This document shows, piece after piece, positions 26,758 through 36,360 of a stretch of DNA of 64,000 nucleotides (the first letter of the stretch is position 1; each line of letters begins with the position of its first letter). Source of the stretch: Thermohalobaculum sp963721105 (lineage in GTDB: Bacteria > Pseudomonadota > Alphaproteobacteria > Rhodobacterales > Rhodobacteraceae); assembly GCA_963721105.1 (NCBI GenBank), contig CAVRHY010000011.1, forward strand, positions 1,341,850 through 1,405,849, in the 5' to 3' direction. The position numbers were made by a program, and so were the translations under genes. Under the pieces are notes generated by a model. It ran no database searches. It was not told where the DNA came from and was given only the letters and a program-made list of their open reading frames with translations.

Positions 26758-27771
26758 TCACTGCACGCCGGCGAAGTGCCTGCGGTAGTGGCGCGGGCTC
26801 ATGCCGGCGATGCCCCGGAAAGCGCGCGAGAAGTGCTGTGGGTTCTCGTAGCCGGCAGCGTACGCCACCTCGATTATCTTGACGGCGGGGTCGACGAGCA
26901 ACGCGCACGCCGTATCGAAGCGTGCCTCCCGAATCACGCCGGAATAGGTCCTGCCATGGCGGGCCAGTTCGCGCTGGAAGGTCCGCCGGCTGAGGCCGGC
27001 GATCTCCGCGGCGAGGTCGAGATCCGGATAGCGGTCGCCGAGATATGGCTGTATCGCCAGCCGCAAAGTTGCGACGAAGTTGTCGTCGAGCGCGAGCGGG
27101 GGCGCCGGAATGGAAGGCGCCTCTCCCGGCTCGACGCAATGCCGCGAGCACGGCGCGGCGAGCAGTTCCCATGGAATGAGGATCGAGGTGTTTGGCTGGC
27201 CGGTCAGCATTCGGCTGTTGCCGAAGGCCCGGAGCGCGGTCTCGCAGACCCGGTCGCGGGACATGAAGGTCATCTCCGAGGGGCACCAGTTCGGCCCTGC
27301 GACGCTGCGCACGATCGAGATCACCACATTGAGGTGAAGCCATTCCGCGGCGACGACCCCCGGGTCGTCGCGGAACTGGTCGAAATCGCAGATCACACGG
27401 ACGTCGGCCGCCTCTCGCACTGCCCGAATGACCAGCGCCGTATCCTCGCGAGCGGCCATACGCATCAGGCCGCCGATCCTCGCCAACCCGTTCACGCCAC
27501 CGAGCACGGCGAGCCGGCATTCGCTGCTGAGGTCGCGCAGCGAGGAACGCCGCGCGGCAGAGAAGGCCAGTTCCGAGATATCGGCGTGGTTTGCGCAGCG
27601 GGTGGCAAAGTCGAGCGCCAGCGGAACGCTGAAATAGGCGTCCGGCGTCTCTTCGATCAGCGTCGGCAGCTTTGCCAGCGCCAGTTGGCGCTCGATTGGT
27701 GCCCCAATTTCACGAGCCGCATCGACATAGAGGATCAGGTGAGCCGCTCGTGCTATCGCGATGTTGTTCAT
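26758..27771 (-). CDS. AraC-family regulator with PF12625-type ligand domain
   Basis: A 337-residue regulator. The N-terminal ~200 residues match the AraC_binding_2/Arabinose_bd type ('LPTLIEETPDAYFSVPLALD', 'FMSRDRVCETALRAFGNSR'). The C-terminal double helix-turn-helix reads 'LAAEIAGLSRRTFQRELARH' and 'IIEVAYAAGYENPQHFSRAF'. Such proteins (OruR, ArgR-like) activate catabolic genes in response to small ligands. It is divergent from a second, short AraC gene, with an operator-like motif between them. Confidence 0.9.
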   Translation of the reverse strand: MNNIAIARAAHLILYVDAAREIGAPIERQLALAKLPTLIEETPDAYFSVPLALDFATRCANHADISELAFSAARRSSLRDLSSECRLAVLGGVNGLARIGGLMRMAAREDTALVIRAVREAADVRVICDFDQFRDDPGVVAAEWLHLNVVISIVRSVAGPNWCPSEMTFMSRDRVCETALRAFGNSRMLTGQPNTSILIPWELLAAPCSRHCVEPGEAPSIPAPPLALDDNFVATLRLAIQPYLGDRYPDLDLAAEIAGLSRRTFQRELARHGRTYSGVIREARFDTACALLVDPAVKIIEVAYAAGYENPQHFSRAFRGIAGMSPRHYRRHFAGVQ

Positions 27772-27919
27772 GGCATCCGCGCATTTCCATCGGCCCAGGT
27801 GTTCTTAGACTGTTCTTCGGATCTGCACTGCGGCGTTCATCAACGATGCATTGCAGCGCTGATAAAGTCCACTGTCGATGCAAACCGTAACCACTGATTG
27901 TTTCAGTTGCATGACGGCC

Positions 27920-27938
27920 GGGCGCGAAATGGTCGGAA
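27920..27938 (+). promoter_or_regulatory. 19-bp operator-like motif, copy 2
   Basis: Reads GGGCGCGAAATGGTCGGAA, in the divergent region between the two AraC genes, about 150 bp before the first AraC gene's start and 68 bp before the preferred start of the second. Confidence 0.55.
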
Positions 27939-28005
27939 CGGCCGCATCCGGAGGATCAAGCTCGAGCGATGCGAATTGCTCCTCTGTCCAGGAAGCGCAG
28001 CACGC

Positions 28006-28365
28006 ATGGTTTCGCCCGCGGACGATCAGAGACTCGATATCACTCGTTTGCGCTCGATCATCGGTCAGCGCGCCCGATCAGGCTCGCCGTTGCTCCGGCA
28101 CGCCGCAGTCAGAATGGGCGTGAGTTCGCGCTCGTTGCAAAGGCATCTGGCCCGACACGGGCTGACCTACTCCGAACTCCTCGACAGCGTTCGCAGCGAG
28201 GCGGCTCAGGTCATGCTGAGAACGAGCGCTCTTCCGGTACAGGAGATTGCCACGCTTCTCGGATACCGTACGCCTGGCAGCTTCGCGCGGGCATTCGCGC
28301 GGTGGACCGGCGTCACGCCCCGCGCGTACAGGAAGGGGATGACGAGACCAGTCCCGCGCCACTGA
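28006..28365 (+). CDS. Short AraC-type protein (DNA-binding domain only)
   Basis: About 119 residues from ATG 28006. It consists of little more than the AraC DNA-binding domain: 'AVRMGVSSRSLQRHLARHGL' and 'VQEIATLLGYRTPGSFARAF', ending 'TGVTPRAYRKGMTRPVPRH'. No ligand domain precedes it; upstream in-frame codons have no similarity and contain the operator-like motif, so the later start is preferred. It may be a truncated regulator or a genuine single-domain activator/antagonist. Confidence 0.7.
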   Translation: MVSPADDQRLDITRLRSIIGQRARSGSPLLRHAAVRMGVSSRSLQRHLARHGLTYSELLDSVRSEAAQVMLRTSALPVQEIATLLGYRTPGSFARAFARWTGVTPRAYRKGMTRPVPRH

Positions 28366-28370
28366 TTGTG

Positions 28371-28389
28371 TGGCGCGAAATGGGCAGAA
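28371..28389 (+). promoter_or_regulatory. 19-bp operator-like motif, copy 3
   Basis: Reads TGGCGCGAAATGGGCAGAA. It begins 6 nt after the short AraC gene and about 195 bp before the DUF1254 gene, in the same orientation. It is well placed to activate the DUF1254 / Tat-protein unit. Confidence 0.6.
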
Positions 28390-28584
28390 CTGCTTGCCCT
28401 TCCGCGTACCTTCCAAACCTCGCGTACGCTGCAATCCGGCTGCAGCAATGGGAGAGGCCCCGTCATGACTGGCGCGGGGGGTGGCTCATGAGTGCAGCTT
28501 TCCACAATCGAAAGGGCTGGATGCGCGCTTGCGCCGCTCCGTGCACCGCCGACGGCCACATTTTAATTAAGGGAGAACCTACGT

Positions 28585-30211
28585 ATGATCCGCCTCCGTA
28601 CGATCCGCCTCGCCTCAGTCAGCGTCCTGGCCCTTCTGATCGCGCTCGGACCCGCCCGCGCCGACGTTTCGAAAGAGACGGTTGACGCGCTTGGCGCGCC
28701 TGACAGGCTCGAGACGTCGATAGGAAACCTTGAATTCAAGGACGGCGCGCCGAGCGCCGGAGACCGCGCAAAAGGTCTTCGACGCACTCGACTTCACCAA
28801 CGCGCTCAACGTCTACAACAACAGCTTTCGCGGCGCGTCCGCCCTGGGCTTCCATAAAGGCTTCCAGAGCATCGGCGCCGACTACAACGACGTTGTCATC
28901 ACTTCCGAGTTGCTGGACTCGACCTCGCTGTTCCTGACCGGCAACGCCGATACAGTCTACTACCTCTCCGTCATCGACCTCTCGAAGGGGCCGATGGTGA
29001 TCGAACAGCCCTCGGACGGCGTCGGCACCATCAACGACATGTGGTTCTCGTGGATCATCGACGTCGGCGGTCCGGGGCCGGATCGCGGTCGGGGCGGCAA
29101 GTACCTGATCGTCGGCCCTGACTACGACGGGCCGCTTCCGGAAGGCGGATACTTCGTCGCGCACTCGAAGACCAACCGGATCCTCTACGCCTCGCGCGCC
29201 TACCTGGTGAACAGCGATCCCAAGCCGGCGGTCGAGAACATCAAGGCGAACCTGAAGATCTACCCCTATTCGGCGGGCGGCTACGGCACCAGCATCGCCG
29301 AGGCGCTGACCGGAGCGGTCCGCCTCGGGGAGAACGCGAAGGTCCCCGAGATGAAGTTCGTCGAGGGGAGCAATGTCTCGCTCAACACCATCCCGCCCAG
29401 CGATTTCGGCTTCTTCGAGTGGATCAACGAGAACGTCCAGGCCGAGCCCGCCACCAGCTACGACGTGGAACTCGCCGGGCAGCTCGCCGCCATCGGCATC
29501 GTCAAGGGCAAGGAGTTCGCGCCGGACGAGCGGATGAAGAAGATCCTCACCGACGCCGCCGCCGTCGGCCAGGCGGCCGGCCGGGTGCTGAACTGGCGCC
29601 CCTACGGCGCCCATCCGGACTGGGCCTATTACGACGGCTCGATGTGGGGCAGCATGCTCTGGGAGGGCGGCGCCTTCTTCGAGACCCCGCCGCCGGCCTT
29701 CGAGGACGGCATGTTCAAGCCGCTGCCGCCGACCGGGGCGCGGACGCTCGATTCGCGCACGGCCTTCTACTACGGCTACACGCTCGACAGCCCCGGCATG
29801 ATCATGAACATCCCCGGCGTCGGCTCGCAGTATCTGATGGGATTCCTCGATGCGAACGGCGACGTGTTCGACGGCGCGAAGACCTACAAGGTGACGCTGC
29901 CCAAGGACATCCCGGCCAAGGCGTTCTGGTCCTTCACGGTCTATGACAACCAGACCCGCTCGATGTTGCAGACGCCCCAGAAATACCCGCGCGCCGGGTC
30001 CCAGAGCTATCCCTCGCCGGCGGCGAAGGCGGCGGAGGACGGCTCCACCACGGTCTGGTTCAGCCCCGAACAGCCCGACGGGGTGGATCGCGGCAACTGG
30101 ATCCAGACCGACCCGGAAAAGGGCTGGTTCACCATCCTGCGCCTCTACAGCCCGCTGCCGTCGTTCTTCGACAAGTCCTGGCGGCCCAGCGAGGTCGAAC
30201 TCGTCAACTGA
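28585..30211 (+). pseudogene. DUF1254/DUF1214 exported protein, frameshifted
   Basis: The start at 28585 follows GGGAGA and encodes a signal peptide ('LASVSVLALLIALGPARADV'). After 'NLEFKDGAPSA' (near 28755) one extra C shifts the frame; the rest, 'ETAQKVFDALDFTNALNVYN' to 'WRPSEVELVN', is open for ~490 residues. Landmarks are 'GNADTVYYLSVIDLSKGPMV', 'YYDGSMWGSMLWEGGAFFET' and 'KAFWSFTVYDNQTRSMLQTP'. Corrected length is 541 residues, normal for DUF1254 proteins of unknown function. Either a recent inactivation or a sequence error. Followed by a Tat-secreted protein gene. Confidence 0.88.
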
Positions 30212-30275
30212 CGATGCGCCGCCACTCGGGCCGCGCGGGTCTTGCCTGCGCGCCCGGTTCAAAAAGGAGGATGCG

Positions 30276-30833
30276 ATGACATACGAACCGGAAAGCGCCC
30301 GGACAGGTCCCTCTCGGCGACAGCTTCTGGCCGGTGGCGCAGGACTGGCGGCCGGATTGCTGGTCGCCGATGGGGTCCGCGCACAGGACTCCGCGCCCAA
30401 TGCCGACTTCCTGTTCGTGCAGACCGCGGGCAGCATGGCCTTCGACACCAGTCAGAACCGTCTGACGCTCCATGGCGTGAGCCCGGTGACCCTGTTCTTC
30501 TCTGACCGCCCCGAGCGCATCGCCGGCAACATGAAGACCGAGGACTTCGTGCCGTTCTGGAGCAAGGGCAAGGACAGTTTTCTCTCCGACCCGCCCAATG
30601 CCGACATCTCTGTGCTCGAGAAAGGCAAGCTGCTGCAGACCGTCGTCGTCCTCCGCGACCCTGTGCTGGAGGGCAAGGACCTGCACTACACCGTCCAGAT
30701 CGTCGGCGGCGACATGCCGGAACTCGGCGAGAACGTCTCGGTCTTCATTGACATCATCGGGATGCCGCTGACACCGCTCTCCTTCGCGGGCGCGCGCCGG
30801 CGCGCCTTCAGACGTGCGGTGCTCTTCCGATGA
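30276..30833 (+). CDS. Tat-secreted hypothetical protein, copy 1
   Basis: A 185-residue protein with a Tat signal 'GPSRRQLLAGGAGLAAGLLV' cut near 'VRAQ'. The mature domain begins 'APNADFLFVQTAGSMAFD' and includes 'RPERIAGNMKTEDFVPFWSK', seen in small secreted partners of DUF1254 genes. AAGGAGG precedes the ATG. It lies 64 bp after the DUF1254 gene. A nearly identical copy is at 41945-42502 (about 10 substitutions). Confidence 0.8.
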   Translation: MTYEPESARTGPSRRQLLAGGAGLAAGLLVADGVRAQDSAPNADFLFVQTAGSMAFDTSQNRLTLHGVSPVTLFFSDRPERIAGNMKTEDFVPFWSKGKDSFLSDPPNADISVLEKGKLLQTVVVLRDPVLEGKDLHYTVQIVGGDMPELGENVSVFIDIIGMPLTPLSFAGARRRAFRRAVLFR

Positions 30834-30842
30834 TCCCGCGCG

Positions 30843-30858
30843 GCGATCGTACGATCGC
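30843..30858. terminator. Perfect 16-bp palindrome downstream of Tat protein copy 1
   Basis: GCGATCGTACGATCGC begins 10 nt after the stop. The equivalent place after copy 2 has an 11-bp stem hairpin, so the structure is conserved and probably ends transcription, although no U-tract is present. Confidence 0.45.
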
Positions 30859-31243
30859 GCGCAGCGCCTGCAATCCGAAGATGGCGTACAAGACGATCGG
30901 CATTGAGCCGAGGGTTGGCGCCATGCTGCCTTGCAACGTCATCGTCCGACAGGTCCCCGATGGGGGGAAGTCAGCGCCATAGATCCCGTGGCATCCATGC
31001 AGGCGATCGAGAACCCGGATCTCGCGCGCGTTGCTGGACAGGTCCGTGAGATGCTCGCCGAGGCAGTGCGACGCATCTGAAGCGCGTTGGCTCATCGGGG
31101 GTCTCGGCGTCAAACAGGCATTCTTAAGTCCAGCACAGGAAGCAGCTAAGGCATTGAAATCAAATGAGAGAAGGTTCGGCGGCAGTCCCGTCCCCTCCAG
31201 CAGTGGGCTACCAAAATTAATTGCCTTGCCTCAATAGGAGAAA
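30859..31243. other. Region without a convincing gene
   Basis: About 385 bp. A plus-strand frame gives 'MQAIENPDLARVAGQVREML' ending at 31080; it is short and may be the tail of a decayed gene. The last 100 bp are comparatively AT-rich. Nothing else is recognised. Confidence 0.3.
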
Positions 31244-32245
31244 TCAGACTGCCATCCGGAACTCAGTCTGTGTACGTTCTTGAGAAAATCCTGCCCCCGC
31301 AACCACTGTTAATTGCCGAGCCCCGGAGATCACCTCTCCGGGGCTTCGCGCATTCTGGAGCGACAGCAGCCCGGCCAGTGCGCCGACCAGCTCGATCGCC
31401 AGACCATCCCCTTGTGGCACCAGCCTGATCTCCTGCAGCAGCGTCCGGATCGCTTCCGCTGCTTCCGCGCTCCGTCCCTCGTCCGACAGCGCGTCCGTCA
31501 GCTCCGCCACCTTGCGCCAGTAGACCTCGGCCAGCCCGGGGTGCAGCACGGGCATGTCGTCGTTCCCAGCCCTCGCCTCGATCTCGGCCGTCAGCGCCAC
31601 CCTGCGGGCTTCGAGCTGGTGCAGCTCATCCCGCATCTGCGGCACGGCGAAGCCTTCCTTCACGGCCTCGATGATCCGCCGGATTCCATTCTCGACGCGG
31701 GCCAACTCGCGGCGCTTCGACGTCTCCGACGCACGGTCGACGGCCGTCAGCCGCGCGAGCTCGCGCCGGTACTCCTCGACGAACGCCGCGAGCAGGTCCG
31801 GGTGCAGGAGCTGCTCGCGCAGCCCCCCGAGCACGGCGTCCTCCAGCCGGTCGCGGCGGATCGTCAGCCGGTTCGTGCAGGTGCCTGGTTCCGCGCGGCA
31901 GCGCAGCCATAGTGGTGCTTGCCGACGAGGACGAAGCCGCTGCCGCATGCGCCGCAGCGAAGCAGGCCCGAGAAGAGGTAGCGCGGTCGTCGCGCACGCT
32001 CCGGCCGGGGACTGGCGCCATCACTCGTCACGGACTCGCGGCGGTCGTCCTGCCGGACCTTCACGCGCTCCCAGAGCGCGTCGTCGACGATCCGGAGATC
32101 GGGCACTTCCTCCGTGACCCACGCCTCGGGCGAGTTCGGCCGCGCCTGCCGGCGGCCCGTCGCCGGGTCCTTGACGAAGCGCCGCCGGTTCCAGACCAGC
32201 CGGCCGACATAGAGCTCGTAGTTCAGGTGACGTGACCCCCGTCGC

Positions 32246-33067
32246 TCATCCGCGGGCGACTGGAATCGTGGGTTGAGAATTGCGCGTGAGCGCGACGGTA
32301 GCAACGGGCATCGGTGCGGAGCTTTCCAAGTGGCGTAGCGCCGGTGCCTGTTGCGGGTTCAGGATCTCGGCGTAGACGGCGGGCGTCATGTAGCCGATCG
32401 CCGAGTGCGGCCGCGCGGTGTTGAAGTCTTCGACCCAGCCGGCGACGACGGCGCGGGCATGGTTCATCGAGAAGAACAGATGCTCGTTGAAACATTCGTC
32501 CCGCATCCGCCCCTGAAAGCTCTCGGCGAATGCATTCTGGGTCGGCTTGCCCGGCGCGATGTAGCGCCAGTCGAGGCCGGCCGCCTGGGTGAAGGCCAGG
32601 ACCGCCGAGGAGGTGAACTCGGTGCCATTGTCGCTGACGATCGTGCCGGGCCGCCCGCGCCGGGCGATCAGCGCCTTCATCTCCCGCACAACCCGTTTCC
32701 CGGACAAGGATGTGTCCGGGACGGCGGCGAGGCACTCCTTGGTCACGTCGTCGATGATCGTCAGCACCCGGAAACGACGGCCGTTGGCCAGTTGGTCGTG
32801 AACGAAGTCCGTCGACCAGCGGCTGTTGGGACCATCCGGCTTGGGGATCGGCGTGCGCGCGACCGCGATCCGGCGGCGCGACCTGCGCCGCCGCACCGCC
32901 AGGCCCTCCTCGCCGTAGAGCCGCTGGGTCTTCTTGCGGTTCATCGTCCAGCCCTCGCCGCGGAGAAGGACATGCAGGCGGCGATACCCGAACCGCCGCC
33001 GCCGATCGGCCAGCTCCCTCAGCCGCCCGCGCAGGGCCGCGTCGTCGGGACGCTTCGCGCAATAGCT
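32246..33067 (-). pseudogene. IS407-type OrfB, 3' part (copy C2)
   Basis: Contains 'YCAKRPDDAALRGRLRELAD' onward to 'NSQPTIPVARG', the same as in copy C1. The first ~35 residues of OrfB lie on the other side of IS481 copy Y, at 34139-34215. The transposase is therefore inactive. Confidence 0.88.
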
Positions 33068-34138
33068 GTCCACTTAACCTTCTTGGCTGACGAATGACAT
33101 GACCGTCTCGATGGGCCGTCGGCCCATGTTGCGGTATCCGAGATGCGGCCGCTCGGTGTTGTAGTGGACGAGCCAGGCATCGAGGTCGGCCTGCAGCGCC
33201 TCGACGGTCTCGTAGAAGGTCTCGCGCATCTTCACCCGGAAGAACTCGTCGAGCACGGTGCCGTTGAAGCGCTCGACGAAGCCGTTGGTCCTCGGGCTGC
33301 GGACCCTGGTGCGCCGGTGCTCGGTGCCGTTGAGCTCGAGGTAGAGCTCGTAGGGGTGGCGCTCGGTGCCGCAGAACTCGCGCCCGTTGTCGGTGAGGAC
33401 GGCGCCGACCGGCAGGTCGAGATTGCGGTAGAAGGGCAGCACGTCGTTGTGCAGCACGGCGACGGCGGCCTCGGGCTGCTTCGAGACGTGCAGGAATCCG
33501 AAGGCATACGAGCCGTAGGTGTCGACGACAGCATGCAGGTAGACCTTGCCGACGCCCGTGAGGGAGCCCACGAAGAAGGTGCCGGCCGAGAGCAGTTCGC
33601 CCGGCGCCGCACTCTCGACATGGCGTTCCCGAAAGCAGGGGTTGAGCTTCTCCAGGAAGGCTGCCTGCTCCGGCGTGATCTCGATCGCCGTCTCGGCGGT
33701 CTGCTTCTCCAGCGCCAGCCAGCGGTCGGTCCTCGTCCCCAAGCCGTTCTCGTTCAGGATCTTCTGGATGGTGATCGAGGAGACCCGGATGCCTTCGAGC
33801 GCCAGCAGCGCCTCGTGCCGATTGCAGCCATAGGCCGGGTGCTCCAGCGCCAGCGCCTTGATCCGCTCCACCGTCTCTGGCGGCGTCGTCTGCGGGTGTG
33901 ACTTGTGGATCGGCGGCAGGTCCTTCAGACCCGCGAAGCCCTGCGTCTGAAACCGCCGCTTCCACTCATAGAAACTGGTCCGGTCGAGCCCGCGCTGCCG
34001 GCACGCCTCGGCGACATTGCCAAGCTCCTTCGCCAGCTCCAGCACGCTCAGCCGGCTCTCGGCCAGCTTCGTCCCGGCATCTCGCTTCCGCGGCTGAGCC
34101 GCTGTCGATGTTCGTCCCATTGGCGCTTCCTCCCTCCC
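33068..34138 (-). mobile_element. IS481-family element, copy Y, right end deleted
   Basis: Left end TGTCCACTTAACCTTCTT is present. Sequence identity with copies X and Z stops at the 'CCCTCCCAT' before the transposase start, so about 29 bp including the right inverted repeat are missing. The element should be immobile in cis. Confidence 0.85.
33074..34120 (-). CDS. IS481-family transposase (copy Y)
   Basis: Same 348-residue protein as copy X, differing at the last residue (FVSQEG). The ribosome-binding region GGAGGAAGCGCC before the ATG at 34120 survives. The protein could be made and act on copies X and Z even though this copy lacks an end. Confidence 0.92.
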   Translation of the reverse strand: MGRTSTAAQPRKRDAGTKLAESRLSVLELAKELGNVAEACRQRGLDRTSFYEWKRRFQTQGFAGLKDLPPIHKSHPQTTPPETVERIKALALEHPAYGCNRHEALLALEGIRVSSITIQKILNENGLGTRTDRWLALEKQTAETAIEITPEQAAFLEKLNPCFRERHVESAAPGELLSAGTFFVGSLTGVGKVYLHAVVDTYGSYAFGFLHVSKQPEAAVAVLHNDVLPFYRNLDLPVGAVLTDNGREFCGTERHPYELYLELNGTEHRRTRVRSPRTNGFVERFNGTVLDEFFRVKMRETFYETVEALQADLDAWLVHYNTERPHLGYRNMGRRPIETVMSFVSQEG

Positions 34139-34214
34139 ATGGTGCACGCCCGCCGCTCGCTCACCTCGAGGCTCGTCCTCAGATGCGCGACGGCTTCCCG
34201 CCTGGCAGCGGGCG

Positions 34215-34481
34215 TCACCATTTTTTTGTCAGCAGATCCTTCAGCCCGGCATTGTCGAGCATCGCGTCGGCATAGAGCCGCTTCAGCTTCGCGTTCTCGT
34301 CCTCGAGCGCCTTCAGCCGCCTCGCATCCGAGACGTCCATCCCGCCGTATTTGGCCTTCCAGGCATAAAACGTCGCCGACGACATACCGTGCTTGCGGCA
34401 CAGCTCGGCGACCGCCGCACCGGCCTCCTGCTCGCGCAGCACCCCGATGATCTGCTCTTCGCTGAAACTGCTTCGCTTCAT
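34215..34481 (-). CDS. IS407-type OrfA (copy C2)
   Basis: An 88-residue OrfA almost identical to copy C1 ('SSFSEEQIIGVLREQEAGAA'). Beyond the A7 slip site the -1 frame reads 'KKMVTPAARREAVAHLRTSL', showing the normal frameshift continuity that copy C1 has lost. The fusion is cut after 'SERRACT' by IS481 copy Y. Confidence 0.88.
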   Translation of the reverse strand: MKRSSFSEEQIIGVLREQEAGAAVAELCRKHGMSSATFYAWKAKYGGMDVSDARRLKALEDENAKLKRLYADAMLDNAGLKDLLTKKW

Positions 34482-34924
34482 ATCCGGTCCCTCTCCTGTG
34501 GTCCGGATTCCAGCAGCTCGTGGAGGAGAAACAAGGGGTCACGTCACAGGATGCCGGTGCCGCGCCGCCAGTTGCCATAGATCGTCGAGGGTCCCCACGC
34601 CCGACCGGCCGGTCCGGGGATGCTCTCCGCGTTCAGCGCCATTGCGATCGCGCGCGGGCTGCGCCCGGCGGCGAACGCCTCGAACATGCGGCGCACCTCC
34701 GCCGCCTCCTCCGGCACGATGCGGCTGTCGCCGGTGGTTGGGATGCCATCCGGCCCGAGCGTCCGCACGGTCTCGTAGCCATAGGAGATGCCGCCGGCCG
34801 ACTTGCCCGCGCGGACGCGGCCTTCGAGCCCGCGCCGGCAGAGATGGCTCGGGGAATCTGCACAGGGGCAATGAGTGGAAGATCCGCGCGACATCGGCAT
34901 GATTGCCGAAAGCGAGGAGAGACC

Positions 34925-35236
34925 ATGGCGAGACGACCGCGCCGGAACCACAGCCCGGCCTTCAAGGCGAAGGTGGCCGTGGCTGCGATCAAGGGCGAGA
35001 AGACGCTGAGCGAGCTTGCGCAGCAGTTCGATGTTCACCCCAATCAGATCACGCAGTGGCGTTCCCAGCTTCTGGAAGGGGCGACGGCTGTTTTCGGCGA
35101 CACCGCGAAAGCCGAAGCGGCCCCGGCCATCGACGTGAAGGTTCTGCACGCGAAGATCGGCGAGCTGACCCTGGCGAATGATTTTTTAGAGGGCGCGCTC
35201 GACAAGGCCGGACTGCTGCCGAGCGCAAGAAAATGA
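34925..35236 (+). CDS. IS3-family OrfA (copy B)
   Basis: A 103-residue helix-turn-helix protein 'RRPRRNHSPAFKAKVAVAAI', 'LAQQFDVHPNQITQWRSQLL', with a leucine-zipper-like end. GAGGAGAG precedes the start. It overlaps orfB by ATGA. Confidence 0.92.
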   Translation: MARRPRRNHSPAFKAKVAVAAIKGEKTLSELAQQFDVHPNQITQWRSQLLEGATAVFGDTAKAEAAPAIDVKVLHAKIGELTLANDFLEGALDKAGLLPSARK

Positions 35237-36063
35237 TCGACAGGTCCCATGAGCTGCCGATCGCGCGGCAGGCCAGCGAACTCGGGATCAGCCGGGGCAG
35301 CGTCTATTACCTGCCACGGCCGGCCCCGAATGCAGATCTCGCGCTCATGCGCCGGATCGACGAACTGCATCTCGAGTATCCGTTCGCGGGCAGCCGGATG
35401 CTGCAGGGGCTGCTGAAGGCCGAAGGCCATGAGGCAGGCCGGCTGCACGTCTCGACGCTGATGAAGACGATGGCGATCGAGGCGCTTTACCGACGCCCGA
35501 GGACATCGACGCCGGCGCCGGGGCACAGGATCTATCCATACCTGCTCCGGAAGGTCGCCGTGACGCGGCCGAACCAGGTCTGGGCGATGGACATCACCTC
35601 CGTCCCGCTGGCGCGCGGCTTCGTCTACCTTGCCGCCATCATCGACTGGTTCAGCCGGAAGGTCCTGGCCTGGCGGCTGTCGATCACGCTCTCCGCGGAC
35701 TTCTGCATCGAAGCTCTCGACGAGGCGCTCGCCCGCCACGGCCGGCCTGAGATCTTCAACACCGATCAGGGCAGCCAGTTCACCTCCGTCGACTTCACCA
35801 GGGTGCTGAAGAATGCCGGGATCGCCATCAGCATGGACGGCAAGGGCGCCTGGCGAGACAACGTCTTCGTCGAGCGGCTCTGGCGAACGGTGAAATACGA
35901 GGAGGTCTACCTCCGCGCCTACGCCAGCGTCTCCGAGGCCCGCGCCTCGATCGGGCGCTACCTGACCTTCTACAATCGGACGAGGCCCCATTCGTCGCTT
36001 GGCGGGCGGACACCCGATCGAACATATCTCAGCGGGCTGCAGCCAATCCCGGCGGCAGCATAA
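35233..36063 (+). CDS. IS3-family OrfB transposase (copy B)
   Basis: A 276-residue integrase-core transposase with the same DDE motifs as copy A. Together with an intact orfA and both ends it is the only complete copy of this IS3 in the window. Confidence 0.93.
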   Translation: MIDRSHELPIARQASELGISRGSVYYLPRPAPNADLALMRRIDELHLEYPFAGSRMLQGLLKAEGHEAGRLHVSTLMKTMAIEALYRRPRTSTPAPGHRIYPYLLRKVAVTRPNQVWAMDITSVPLARGFVYLAAIIDWFSRKVLAWRLSITLSADFCIEALDEALARHGRPEIFNTDQGSQFTSVDFTRVLKNAGIAISMDGKGAWRDNVFVERLWRTVKYEEVYLRAYASVSEARASIGRYLTFYNRTRPHSSLGGRTPDRTYLSGLQPIPAAA

Positions 36064-36123
36064 CCAAGGCGGAAATCCACTTAACCAGCCCCGGCTACTG
36101 CTCAGACAAAACGAGCCACCTCT

Positions 36124-36337
36124 CCAGGCGGGGCTGAGCGCCGCCGAGCTGTGCCGGAGGCACGGCATCAGCGACGCGACTTTTTACAAGTGGCGGTCGC
36201 GGTTCGGCGGGATGGAAGTGTCGGACGCGAAGCGGCTGCGGGCGCTCGAGGAGGAGAACGGCAAGCTGAAGCGGCTGCTGGCGGACGCCATGCTCAACGT
36301 CTCGACGCTGCGCGAGATGCTCGGAAAAAACTTCTGA
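36124..36337 (+). pseudogene. IS407-type OrfA of element D, 5' truncated
   Basis: About 70 residues ('HGISDATFYKWRSRFGGMEV' ... 'LREMLGKNF'), ending at an A6 slip site that leads in the -1 frame into orfB. The first ~20 residues are present only in the separated fragment at 39072-39181. Confidence 0.82.
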
Positions 36338-36360
36338 CGCCCGGTTCGAGGAGAGATGCC

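Larger units (their letters stand above)
32228..34546 (-). mobile_element. IS407-type IS3 element, copy C2, carrying IS481 copy Y
   Basis: Ends TGACGTGACCCC as in copy C1, with a 4-bp CAGG duplication (32224-32227, 34547-34550) inside the serine recombinase gene. IS481 copy Y sits in orfB, and ~26 bp of orfB plus the right end of IS481 are lost at the junction near 34138. Confidence 0.9.
31244..34839 (-). pseudogene. Large serine recombinase, truncated and split
   Basis: From the right, 34551-34839 encodes 'AGGISYGYETVRTLGPDGIP' and 'SIPGPAGRAWGPSTIYGNWR'; after the IS3 element, 31244-32223 continues 'LNYELYVGRLVWNRRRFVKD', the zinc-ribbon 'RYLFSGLLRCGACGSGFVLV' and a coiled-coil tail. This is the recombinase plus zinc-ribbon part of a large serine recombinase. 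The N-terminal catalytic domain is missing, cut off by IS3 copy B at 34840, and a one-base frameshift lies near 31890. TSD CAGG shows where IS3 copy C2 inserted. It is the relic of a phage- or element-borne recombinase. Confidence 0.88.
34840..36123 (+). mobile_element. IS3-family element, copy B (complete)
   Basis: A 1284-bp element with the same ends as copy A. The flanks do not match (GGC on the left, CCA on the right): left is the serine recombinase, right is the inside of an IS407-type orfA. The element is intact but its two flanks come from different events, so recombination or deletion occurred here. Confidence 0.88.

Noticed and set aside
30955..31080. Possible short gene ending MQAIENPDLARVAGQV..
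   Set aside because: No start with a ribosome-binding site and no similarity; listed only as part of an unassigned region.
32223..33965. 580-codon minus-strand frame spanning IS481 and IS3 pieces
   Set aside because: It is the wrong frame of two transposases joined by chance at the IS junction.
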